In this document: positions 7,050 to 14,026 of the stretch, piece by piece
Layout: each line of letters starts with the position of its first letter
Numbering within the stretch: the stretch's first letter is position 1
Assembly (NCBI GenBank): GCA_937910655.1
Contig: CALEMV010000270.1
Span: 1-15,112, forward strand
Length of the DNA: 15,112 bases
Direction of reading: 5' to 3'
Source of the DNA: an uncultured Solobacterium sp.
Lineage (GTDB): Bacteria > Bacillota_I > Bacilli_A > Erysipelotrichales > Erysipelotrichaceae
Notes under the pieces: generated by a model
Told to the model about the DNA's origin: nothing
Databases searched by the model: none
The model's input: only the letters and a program-made list of their open reading frames with translations
Made by a program: the position numbers and the translations under genes

Positions 7050-7915
7050 ACCGCCAGAAATCCTTCGAAAATGAAAAACCAACGCTCTATTTAGTACCTA
7101 CTCCAATCGGAAATCTCAACGAGATGACTCCACGAGCTATCGATGTCTTAAATAGCGTCGATGTAATTGCGTGTGAAGACACACGTAATAGTGGACAGTT
7201 ACTAAAACATTTTGGTATTTCAAAGCGATTGATTGCTTATCAAAACTTTAATGAAGCATCCAGTACAAAAGGCATTATTAACTTACTATCACAAGGAAAT
7301 AATATTGCCTTAATATCCGATGCTGGATATCCACTTATCAACGATCCAGGTCAAAGAGTTGTCAGTGAAGTGACAGCTCTTGGATATAATGTTGTGCCAA
7401 TTTCAGGCTGTAGTGCTTTCTTGAATGCACTTGTTGCCTCAGGATTAATTGCACAGCCATTTATCTTCATTGGTTTCTTACCATCTTCTACACATGATTG
7501 TGTTAAGAAACTACGTCTGTACCAGTCATATCCAATGACACTCATTATGTATGAAGCACCGCATCGCATTGAGAAGATGCTACAAAGTTGCTTAGATGTA
7601 TTAGGTGATCGTCATATCTGTATCGCTCGTGAATTAACAAAAGTACATGAAGAGTTTATCCGTGGTACAATTTCCGAGATCCTACCGATTGCCTCAGAGT
7701 TAAAAGGTGAAATGGTTGTTGTGATTGAAGGCAATCAAGATGACTATGAAAAAGATATCGATATGGGGCAAATCCTGAATATGGTAAATACTTCTATTGA
7801 AAGTGGAATGTCCACAAGTGCCGCAATCAAAGAAGTTGCCAAACAGACAGGTATCTCAAAAAATCAGATCTATGATTTAGTTCATGGAAAAACTGATCAG
7901 AAAGGTGTGTGCTAA
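7046..7915 (+). CDS. rsmI: 16S rRNA C1402 2'-O-methyltransferase
   Basis: RsmI methylates the ribose of C1402 in the decoding centre of 16S rRNA using S-adenosylmethionine. The 289-residue protein belongs to the tetrapyrrole methylase fold family. Diagnostic motifs are LVPTPIGNLNEMT (16-28), CEDTR (43-47), SDAGYPLINDPG (91-102), EAPHRIEKML and CIARELTKVHEE. It starts with an ATGA overlap with ricT, a standard coupled junction, preceded by GAGGG. The C-terminal 50 residues contain a helix-turn-helix-like end (TSAAIKEVAKQTGISKNQIYDLV) seen in many family members. Its position at the end of the tmk-holB-ricT cluster agrees with the Firmicutes arrangement, although yabA, a methyltransferase gene and a GIY-YIG gene often found between are missing. 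Confidence 0.96.
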   Translation: MNRQKSFENEKPTLYLVPTPIGNLNEMTPRAIDVLNSVDVIACEDTRNSGQLLKHFGISKRLIAYQNFNEASSTKGIINLLSQGNNIALISDAGYPLINDPGQRVVSEVTALGYNVVPISGCSAFLNALVASGLIAQPFIFIGFLPSSTHDCVKKLRLYQSYPMTLIMYEAPHRIEKMLQSCLDVLGDRHICIARELTKVHEEFIRGTISEILPIASELKGEMVVVIEGNQDDYEKDIDMGQILNMVNTSIESGMSTSAAIKEVAKQTGISKNQIYDLVHGKTDQKGVC

Positions 7916-7918
7916 CGA

Positions 7919-8752
7919 ATGTTAAATCAATACGGACAATTAACCTTAGAACAAACACTGTTCTATCTTGCGATTGCGATTTTACCTGCAATCTTCTTCA
8001 TGATTTATATCTATCGCAATGATGATAAAGAAAAAGAACCACCACTCTTATTACTAAAGTGTATTATTGGTGGTCTACTCTCTGTACCAATCGCAATCAT
8101 ATTAGAGATGATTTCCGAACAGGTTGTCTATTATCTTTTGGAAAATGTAGTAACTGCTACACAAGTCAATTACGGTATCCTAACCGCAATCTTTGTTGGA
8201 CTCATCGAAGAAGGCGCAAAGTTCTTCTTCCTCTATCGATTCACATGGAAAGACAAAGCATTCAATTATCGCTTTGATGGTATTGTATACGCTGTATTTG
8301 TATCACTTGGATTTGCGGCATTAGAAAACGTCTTCTATGTATTTAATTATGGAACAGGTGTTGCTTTACAGCGTGCACTTCTAACAATTCCAGGGCACAT
8401 GAGTTTTGCGGTATACATGGGCTTATACTACGGTCACGCTAAAGTATCTGAAGCTGTCAATAACCCAGACGCAAAGGCACTCAATCTAAAAGCAGCGTAT
8501 GCATTTGCGGTATTACTGCATACAATCTTTGACGCAACTCTGATGGTAGAATCCGATATTGGACTAATCTTCTTCTTTATCTTCGTTGCAATCCTAGATA
8601 TCATCGTATACCGCACGATTCGCTTAGAGTCCAAGAATGATATTCCTATCGTTCCACCAACAGAAGAGGATATCTACGCAGAAACCCAATTATCACGACC
8701 ATCTCCAATCGTTGAAATTACACGCGATGTAAGTGAACGTGAAAAAATGTAA
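7919..8752 (+). CDS. PrsW-family intramembrane metalloprotease
   Basis: This 277-residue protein with about seven or eight membrane segments fits the PrsW family (part of the CPBP/Abi-related intramembrane proteases). In B. subtilis PrsW makes the first cut in the anti-sigma factor RsiW. Family motifs visible are EEGAK (97-101), ENVFY (136-140), the conserved histidine H160 in PGHMSFA and H201 in LLHTIFD with D205. The C-terminal tail from about residue 235 is polar and probably cytoplasmic. It starts 3 nt after the rsmI stop, behind AAAGG (7901-7905), so it is part of the tmk operon. No anti-sigma factor or sigma factor gene lies nearby, so the substrate here is unknown. Confidence 0.85.
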   Translation: MLNQYGQLTLEQTLFYLAIAILPAIFFMIYIYRNDDKEKEPPLLLLKCIIGGLLSVPIAIILEMISEQVVYYLLENVVTATQVNYGILTAIFVGLIEEGAKFFFLYRFTWKDKAFNYRFDGIVYAVFVSLGFAALENVFYVFNYGTGVALQRALLTIPGHMSFAVYMGLYYGHAKVSEAVNNPDAKALNLKAAYAFAVLLHTIFDATLMVESDIGLIFFFIFVAILDIIVYRTIRLESKNDIPIVPPTEEDIYAETQLSRPSPIVEITRDVSEREKM

Positions 8753-8755
8753 GGT

Positions 8756-8784
8756 TTGTTGTATTATAAGGTTAACGATATTAA
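8756..8784 (+). promoter_or_regulatory. Possible internal promoter before the FHA gene
   Basis: TTGTTG (8756-8761) and TATTAA (8779-8784) are 17 bp apart. The implied start near 8791 would cut into the ribosome binding site, so TATTAT (8762-8767) may be the real -10, without a good -35. The gene may also simply be read from the upstream operon. Confidence 0.3.
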
Positions 8785-8799
8785 TAAGAGGAGTAATTT

Positions 8800-9516
8800 A
8801 TGTTAAGTGATCCAACAATTGTCAAATTGATTATCATGGGCCTAGTCGGTACAAATGTTGTTCTACTTCTAGCCGTTATCTATTTGGCATTTAAGAAAAA
8901 TACATATTATGTAGATGCGGAAGGAAATGATATTAGTACAACAAAAAAGCCACAGGCTAAGAAAGTTGTGCAAGCTACACCAATCGCTCCAAAACCAGAA
9001 CCAGTACAACAACCAAAGCAGAATGAAGAAGATAAGCTCGCTGCGACAACAGTTCTTACTGATTTAGAAAGACCTGTAATGCCAGTGTCTCCATCAATCG
9101 CTCCAGTAAAGGTTGATTCCTTGGATACACCAATTCGCGAAAAGAATAATGACGATTCCGCAACACTATTCGAAGAAATCTTCTCTACAACAAATCTAGA
9201 TGAAGCTGATCCAAAGATTCTCGTTACAATCAAAGTAGCAGGACAAACAAAGGACCATACAATTAGTAAATTACCATGCTTAATCGGTCGTGAAGCTGCT
9301 AGTTGTGACCTTGTCATCAATGAACCAGCAATCAGCCGTAAACATGCACGCATATTAATCGAAAGTGATACATTCTATTTAGCAGATGTTTCTGAACATA
9401 ATGGAACATACTTAAACGGAATTAAACTACCACCACTTGGTAAGGCTCGTATTCACGAGGGAGATCATATCAACCTAGGACGTGCAGAAATCGTCATCAA
9501 CCAAATTATTGACTAA
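8800..9516 (+). CDS. Membrane-anchored FHA-domain protein
   Basis: This 238-residue protein has an N-terminal transmembrane helix (about 8-31), a flexible linker rich in Pro, Lys and Gln (about 45-135) and a C-terminal forkhead-associated domain (about 140-237). FHA domains bind phosphothreonine peptides. The conserved residues are present: GR (163-164), SRKH (179-182) and NGTYLNG (201-207). The topology suggests that the FHA domain faces the cytoplasm. The linker has a TTVL segment (83-86), reminiscent of the phosphorylated Thr-Thr motif in actinobacterial GarA, which could be a kinase target; this is inference. GAGGAG (8788-8793) lies 6 nt before the ATG. It follows the PrsW-like gene by 47 bp and ends at a terminator. 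No Ser/Thr kinase is present in the window. Confidence 0.88.
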   Translation: MLSDPTIVKLIIMGLVGTNVVLLLAVIYLAFKKNTYYVDAEGNDISTTKKPQAKKVVQATPIAPKPEPVQQPKQNEEDKLAATTVLTDLERPVMPVSPSIAPVKVDSLDTPIREKNNDDSATLFEEIFSTTNLDEADPKILVTIKVAGQTKDHTISKLPCLIGREAASCDLVINEPAISRKHARILIESDTFYLADVSEHNGTYLNGIKLPPLGKARIHEGDHINLGRAEIVINQIID

Positions 9517-9541
9517 AGATGCTTACGAGCATCTTTTTTTA
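9515..9541 (+). terminator. Terminator after the FHA gene
   Basis: AGATGCT (9517-9523) pairs perfectly with AGCATCT (9528-9534) around the TACG tetraloop and is followed by a run of Ts. It closes the tmk-to-FHA transcription unit. Confidence 0.9.
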
Positions 9542-9589
9542 TGATTCTGTACAATAATGCTGTATGATTAACAGGTATGGAGGTTCAGT

Positions 9590-12487
9590 ATGAATTTAGA
9601 ACTAAACAACAAGCTACATGGATTTGTCCTTGAACAAATCAAAGATATTGAAGACGCAAAAGGAACTTTATATATGTTCCGCCATGTTCAAACAAACGCA
9701 GAACTCTGTTGGTTAAAACGTGATGATAAAAATAAGACCTTTGCGATTACCTTCAAAACAATCCCTGATAACGATACGGGTATTTTCCACATTCTAGAAC
9801 ATAGTGTTCTAAATGGTTCAAAGAAGTATCCTGTACGTGAACCATTTGTAGAACTATTAAAGAGTAGTTTACAAACATTCTTAAATGCTTTTACGTATCC
9901 AGATAAGACAATGTATCCGGTAAGTAGTCGCAATGACAAAGACTATATGAACCTCATTTCTGTATATATGGATGCGGTATTCCAACCAGCAATCTATACG
10001 AATCCAAATATCTTCTTACAAGAAGGCTGGCATTATCAGATTCATGATGTAAATGAAGAGATGGAATATAGTGGTGTTGTACTCAATGAAATGAAGGGCG
10101 CCTTCTCCTCTGTTGATGAAACAATCGTAGATGAACTTAATCGTATGTTATTCCCAGATAACTGCTATAAATATGTATCTGGTGGTGATCCACGTTACAT
10201 CACAGATTTAACTTATGAGAAGTTTATCGAAACACATCAGAAGTTCTATCATCCATCCAACGCTCGTATTTGGGTAGATGGTAACCTAGATATTGATGAA
10301 GTACTTCGTTTTATCCATGAAGAATACTTTGTTAACTATCAAAAGGAAGAGATGGATTTCGCAATTCCTATGCAGAAGGTTCTACCAGCTGTACACAATC
10401 GTATATCCTACGAAGTCAGTGAAAATGAACCTACAGAAAATCGCTCTCATATCTCTTTTGCGAAGATTATTTCTACATATGATTCTTATGTACAAAATAT
10501 CGCATGGTCTGTACTCTCTTCCACACTTGTGGCCAACAATGAATCACCATTAAAGAAGGCTATCCTAGATAACAACCTTGGTGAAGATGTTGATTTAGAC
10601 TTATATGATGGTATCCAACAACCATGGCTCGTCTTAACCATTCGTAACACAGATGCTAAGAAGTATGATGCAATCCGAGTAACGTTACGCTCTACCACAA
10701 GCAAACTTGTAGAGAATGGACTAGACCACGAAGAATTACACGCAACAATCAACCAGATGGAATTCCGTTATCGTGAAAGTCATGAGCCTGCAGGTTTAAT
10801 GTATGGACAACGTGCAATGGACAGTTGGTTATATGGTGGTGATCCAGCAGAACCACTATTTAATGGAAAGATATTTGATATCTTACGTGAAAAGATTGAA
10901 CAAGGATATTTTGAAGAACTCTTAGCATCCTTCTTATTAGATGAGGAACATCTAAACTCTCTTACTGTCGTGCCATCCACAACAATGGGAGCTGAGCGTA
11001 TCGCAGATGAAAAGAAACGTCTAGCAGATATTAAGGCTTCTAGTAAAGAGAATGTTCTAAAGTATATCGAACAAAACAAGGCATTAGACCTCTGGCAACA
11101 ATCTACCGACACAAAGGAACAGCTAGCTACCTTACCAAAGATTCATCTTTCAGAGATTGATGAAAAGCCAGAAGACCTTCCACTACAAATTGAAAAAGTG
11201 CAGTCTGTTAAGACACTGGTTCATCCTGCACAAGAATCAGGTATTGTATACCTATTCTTCTACTTCTCACTTGCAGGAATTACAATCAAGCATTTACCAG
11301 CGGTTGGTTTATTTACTGATTTACTCATGAACTTACCAACTACCAAGAAAACAGTTAGTGAGTTACAACGTGCTGTACGCAAGGACCTTGGTTCCTTAAA
11401 TATTGTAACAGACGTATACTCACCAGATAATCGTTCTGATGCATGTATTCCAGTTCTTGCGGTATCCTGTTCGGTACTTGAAAGAAATGTAGATAAGGTT
11501 GTCCCACTGATCTTAGAAGTAATCAAAGATACAAAGTTTACAAAGGAAGAAATCTTACCTATTCTCAAACAAGGTAACGAAGGCGCAAGACAATCCATCA
11601 TCATGAATGGGCATTCCTTCGCAATGCGTCGTGTATCTGCGCACCATAGTGCAGAAGGTGTATTCCGTGAATATATCGGTGGATATGAGAATGCATTATT
11701 TAGTAAGCAGTTAGAAGATAACTACGATGAGATGATCGATGAAGTCATCAATGAATTTGAGATGTATCAGGAAGTATTATTCTCTAAGGATCGTCTGATT
11801 GCGAGTGTAACTGGTGATCATTTAGATGTTGTAGAAGAATTCATCGCTGGTATCAATCGCATCGAAGCACAGGGAAATGTTGTACACTACCCACTCTTAC
11901 AAGAACCAAAAGAAGCACTTCAAATCCCAGCAGGTATCTCCTACTCTGCTGCAGGTACTAACATTAAGTCATTCAACTTTGAATACGATCCATGCTTGCA
12001 GGTAATCGCTCATCTATTGACCTATGATTATCTATGGACTGAAGTTCGTGTGAAAGGCAATGCGTATGGTACAGGCTTTAGTGCAAATCCAAATGGAAAT
12101 ATCGCCGCATACTCCTACCGTGACCCAAGTCCTTTACATTCCATTGAGGTTTACCGAGATATCTACAAACGTATCAAGCAACTCGCTGAAGATGAGCAAA
12201 CCGACTTAGCAGGATATATCATTGGTACAATCGCAGCTGCAGAGCCACTCTTAGCACCTGCTGCGAAAGTACGTCTAGCAGATATTCGCTACTTCCGTAA
12301 TACTACATACGAAAACTTATGTGCTGCACGTAAGAAAATTCTATCTATGACAAGAGAAGATCTTGCAAGATACGTAGAACTCTTTGAAAAGGCATTACAA
12401 GAGCCAACATCCTGCATTGTCGCAAACGCAGAAACAATCGAACAATGTAAGGAAGAAGGATACACTATCCTTGATCCAATCTCTTAA
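9590..12487 (+). CDS. M16C zinc metallopeptidase, PreP-like
   Basis: This 965-residue protein is an insulinase-family peptidase of subfamily M16C, related to presequence protease PreP. Such enzymes degrade short peptides inside a closed chamber made of two halves. The inverted zinc motif HxxEH is at 67-71 (HILEH), and the third ligand is most likely E167 in the NEMKGAF motif. The length matches the roughly 970 residues usual for PreP-like proteins with all four domains in one chain. There is no signal peptide, so it is predicted to be cytoplasmic. GGAGG (9579-9583) lies 6 nt before the ATG. It stands alone between two terminators. A weak -10 (TATGAT at 9563-9568) is the only promoter hint. 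Substrates are unknown; recycling of peptides is likely from the family. Confidence 0.93.
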   Translation: MNLELNNKLHGFVLEQIKDIEDAKGTLYMFRHVQTNAELCWLKRDDKNKTFAITFKTIPDNDTGIFHILEHSVLNGSKKYPVREPFVELLKSSLQTFLNAFTYPDKTMYPVSSRNDKDYMNLISVYMDAVFQPAIYTNPNIFLQEGWHYQIHDVNEEMEYSGVVLNEMKGAFSSVDETIVDELNRMLFPDNCYKYVSGGDPRYITDLTYEKFIETHQKFYHPSNARIWVDGNLDIDEVLRFIHEEYFVNYQKEEMDFAIPMQKVLPAVHNRISYEVSENEPTENRSHISFAKIISTYDSYVQNIAWSVLSSTLVANNESPLKKAILDNNLGEDVDLDLYDGIQQPWLVLTIRNTDAKKYDAIRVTLRSTTSKLVENGLDHEELHATINQMEFRYRESHEPAGLMYGQRAMDSWLYGGDPAEPLFNGKIFDILREKIEQGYFEELLASFLLDEEHLNSLTVVPSTTMGAERIADEKKRLADIKASSKENVLKYIEQNKALDLWQQSTDTKEQLATLPKIHLSEIDEKPEDLPLQIEKVQSVKTLVHPAQESGIVYLFFYFSLAGITIKHLPAVGLFTDLLMNLPTTKKTVSELQRAVRKDLGSLNIVTDVYSPDNRSDACIPVLAVSCSVLERNVDKVVPLILEVIKDTKFTKEEILPILKQGNEGARQSIIMNGHSFAMRRVSAHHSAEGVFREYIGGYENALFSKQLEDNYDEMIDEVINEFEMYQEVLFSKDRLIASVTGDHLDVVEEFIAGINRIEAQGNVVHYPLLQEPKEALQIPAGISYSAAGTNIKSFNFEYDPCLQVIAHLLTYDYLWTEVRVKGNAYGTGFSANPNGNIAAYSYRDPSPLHSIEVYRDIYKRIKQLAEDEQTDLAGYIIGTIAAAEPLLAPAAKVRLADIRYFRNTTYENLCAARKKILSMTREDLARYVELFEKALQEPTSCIVANAETIEQCKEEGYTILDPIS

Positions 12488-12509
12488 AACGGCAGAAATG
12501 CCGTTTTTT
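12486..12509 (+). terminator. Terminator after the M16C peptidase
   Basis: AAAACGGCA (12486-12494) pairs with TGCCGTTTT (12499-12507) around a GAAA tetraloop, ending in six Ts. The stem begins within the stop codon of the peptidase gene. Confidence 0.92.
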
Positions 12510-12607
12510 ATTGTTTAAATGTGTCTAACTTTCATTAAAAATGAAATATTTTCAGGTTAGTTAGTTCTAACATGCGAAAAAATCACAAACTTCTTTGAGC
12601 AAAGGTG

Positions 12608-12648
12608 TTGAATTCAAAATAAATCATTCTATAATGATAATGGTTCTC
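12608..12648 (+). promoter_or_regulatory. perR promoter with Fur/PerR-like operator
   Basis: TTGAAT (12608-12613) and TATAAT (12630-12635) are 16 bp apart, a strong sigma-A promoter with a start near 12642. The 19 bp from 12630 to 12648 match the E. coli Fur box GATAATGATAATCATTATC at 15 of 19 positions, counted by hand. The overlapping 15 bp from 12629 also match 11 of the 14 defined positions of the PerR box TTATAATNATTATAA. The site covers the -10 box and start point, so the regulator probably represses its own operon. A 10-bp palindrome, TTGAATTCAA (12608-12617), overlaps the -35. Confidence 0.7.
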
Positions 12649-12662
12649 AATAAGTGGTGATT

Positions 12663-13082
12663 ATGAAAAGAAGACAGACTTATCAAAAACAGGAAATATT
12701 GAATATCATCCAAGGAGTTGGAACGCATATGACTGCGGAAGAAGTTAAGTCTGCTTTAGATCAAAAGGAGACCGGCATTGGTTTAGCAACTGTATATCGC
12801 AATCTCAATCTTCTCGTCCAAGAAGGTGTGATTCGTAAGTATACAGGTGAAGGCTACAACTTCTATGACGGTAACCCCGCTCCACACGATCACTTACGTT
12901 GCACAAAGTGCGGTAAGATGATTGACCTTGGTGAAATGCCTTATGACTCTTGCCCAGATGAAAAGGTAGAAAAATTCACCGGTGGAAAAGTATTCAGTCA
13001 TGTCACTATTTTTGAGGGAATTTGCAAAGATTGTCTAAATGAGGAGGACACAAGCAATGGAATTAAAGGGTTCAAAAACTGA
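12663..13082 (+). CDS. perR: Peroxide-sensing Fur-family repressor, PerR-like
   Basis: This 139-residue protein is a Fur-family metal-dependent repressor. It has an N-terminal winged helix (TAEEVKSAL and [10 protein letters not shown]) and a C-terminal metal domain. The structural zinc pairs are CTKC and CKDC. The regulatory residues known from B. subtilis PerR appear conserved: the histidine in GTHMTAEE (H37 in PerR), the aspartate in FYD (D85), the two histidines in PHDH (H91, H93) and the aspartate in CGKMID (D104). Fur proteins normally carry Glu at the last position, so PerR is favoured over Fur. I use the ATG at 12663 because the longer frame begins with GTG at 12654 and the family's N terminus fits. 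The 3' end overlaps rubrerythrin by 26 bp, so the pair is coupled. Rubrerythrin is a classic PerR target in anaerobes, which supports the call. Confidence 0.88.
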   Translation: MKRRQTYQKQEILNIIQGVGTHMTAEEVKSALDQKETGIGLATVYRNLNLLVQEGVIRKYTGEGYNFYDGNPAPHDHLRCTKCGKMIDLGEMPYDSCPDEKVEKFTGGKVFSHVTIFEGICKDCLNEEDTSNGIKGFKN

Positions 13083-13596
13083 AAAGAATTTAAATGATGC
13101 ATTCGCTGGCGAGTCAATGGCTCGCAACAAGTACACTTTCTTCGCTGAAAAGGCTCGTGAAGAAGGTTACGAACAAATCGCAAACATCTTCTTAGAAACA
13201 GCACGTAACGAACAGGAACACGCTAAGCAGTGGTTCATCGCATTATGCGGTGGCGCTATCCCAACAACTCATGAATGCTTACAGATGGGTGTTGATGGTG
13301 AAAACTACGAGTGGACAGACATGTACAAGAGAATGGCTGCAGAAGCTCGTGAAGAAGGATTCACACGTATCGCAGCTCAGATGGACATGGTAGCTAAGGT
13401 TGAAAAGGAACACGAAGAAAGATACGAGAAGTTAAAGGCTAATGTCTTAAACTCACAAGTATTCGAAAAGGACGAGCCAGTAGTATGGCAGTGCGAAATC
13501 TGTGGTTATACAATTGAGTCCAAGAAGGCTCCTAAGATTTGCCCACTATGCAGCTACAAGGAAAGCTTCTTCGAAGTTAAGAAGGAAAATTACTAA
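13057..13596 (+). CDS. rbr: Rubrerythrin
   Basis: Rubrerythrin reduces hydrogen peroxide to water in anaerobes, using electrons from rubredoxin-type donors. The 179-residue protein has a ferritin-like di-iron domain (about 1-130) with ligands including E19, E52-H55 (EQEH) and E116-H119 (EKEH), and a C-terminal rubredoxin domain with C146, C149, C162 and C165 spaced CxxC-x12-CxxC. The ATG at 13057 lies 8 nt after GAGGAGGA (13041-13048); a start at 13039 would include that site and is rejected. Codon choice is strongly biased (Leu almost all TTA, many Lys AAG), which fits high expression and native ancestry. It is cotranscribed with perR and therefore probably induced by peroxide. Confidence 0.96.
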   Translation: MELKGSKTEKNLNDAFAGESMARNKYTFFAEKAREEGYEQIANIFLETARNEQEHAKQWFIALCGGAIPTTHECLQMGVDGENYEWTDMYKRMAAEAREEGFTRIAAQMDMVAKVEKEHEERYEKLKANVLNSQVFEKDEPVVWQCEICGYTIESKKAPKICPLCSYKESFFEVKKENY

Positions 13597-13645
13597 AATA
13601 AAATGGAAGCCAATCTACTATAATGTAAGGCTTCCTTTTATTTTG
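13597..13645. terminator. Bidirectional terminator after rubrerythrin
   Basis: GGAAGCC (13605-13611) pairs with GGCTTCC (13629-13635) around a 17-nt loop. Flanking AAAATAAAAT and TTTTATTTT give T-rich tracts on both strands, so it can end rbr rightward and the minus-strand reading frame leftward. The A/T flanks also extend the stem with one bulged base. Confidence 0.8.
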
Positions 13646-13646
13646 T

Positions 13647-13675
13647 TATAGAAATACTACTTCAGAATTTCTATA
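13647..13675. repeat. Perfect 9-bp inverted repeat
   Basis: TATAGAAAT (13647-13655) and ATTTCTATA (13667-13675) are separated by 11 bp. The stem is A/T-rich, and on the plus strand it is followed by TTTAATTAAT, so it could be a weak second terminator or a protein site. A 10-bp palindrome, CGTTATAACG, lies nearby at 13695-13704. No function can be assigned. Confidence 0.45.
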
Positions 13676-13735
13676 TTTAATTAATGTAGAATACCGTTAT
13701 AACGCTAAAAATTGATAAATGATTTCCTACTGTGA

Positions 13736-13972
13736 TTAAAGCTTGTTATATTTCCGTTCCTGGTCAATCAAATAAGTTGTTTTCATACCTCCTAAAAGTA
13801 AAGCATAGGTAGCTAATACATTTAAATGCAATGAGAGTAATATAGTTATCACGATATATAACAATGTTTCTGCTGCAATACAGGAAACAACGGTTCTTCT
13901 ACGATATATTTTAATTAATTGATAATCAAGAATATCTAATCGTAAAAGAAGAAGACATTCTTGCAACCATCA
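13736..13972 (-). pseudogene. Possible 5'-truncated AgrB-like membrane protein
   Basis: An open minus-strand frame of about 77 codons runs from just after a TGA stop (13970-13972) to a TAA at 13736-13738. It has no ATG near its 5' end; the first usable codon is TTG at 13966, and no ribosome binding site fits. The predicted peptide has a basic stretch (IYRRR) followed by two hydrophobic segments, roughly residues 27-46 and 47-62. This resembles the C-terminal third of AgrB, the membrane protease that processes quorum-sensing peptides; the catalytic His/Cys part would be missing. It converges on rbr and shares its bidirectional terminator, as a real gene would. I favour a remnant cut near the groEL junction. 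It could also be a spurious frame; the AgrB likeness is from memory and weak. Confidence 0.3.
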
Positions 13973-14026
13973 ACTAATTTAGTAAACCTATTATCTTAAT
14001 ATCAAGATTCAATTCGAAAGGAAATT

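Larger units (their letters stand above)
13646..14026. other. Rubrerythrin-groEL intergenic region
   Basis: This stretch holds no confident gene. It contains the 9-bp inverted repeat, the palindrome at 13695-13704, the AgrB-like remnant on the minus strand, and an 11-bp palindrome ACTAATTTAGT (13973-13983) just before a possible groEL -10 (TATTAT, 13989-13994) that lacks a suitably spaced -35. No CIRCE element (TTAGCACTC-N9-GAGTGCTAA) and no groES frame are present. Confidence 0.5.

Noticed and set aside
8907..9353. 148-codon minus-strand open frame
   Set aside because: It is antisense to the FHA gene, which has clear domain motifs and a good start; the translated shadow matches nothing I know.
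12510..12662. Riboswitch before perR
   Set aside because: The predicted start near 12642 leaves a leader of about 20 nt, too short for an aptamer, and no known aptamer pattern is visible upstream.
12663..13082. Fur rather than PerR as the identity of the regulator
   Set aside because: The aspartate in CGKMID and the coupling to rubrerythrin favour PerR, although Fur-like metal sensing cannot be fully excluded from sequence alone.
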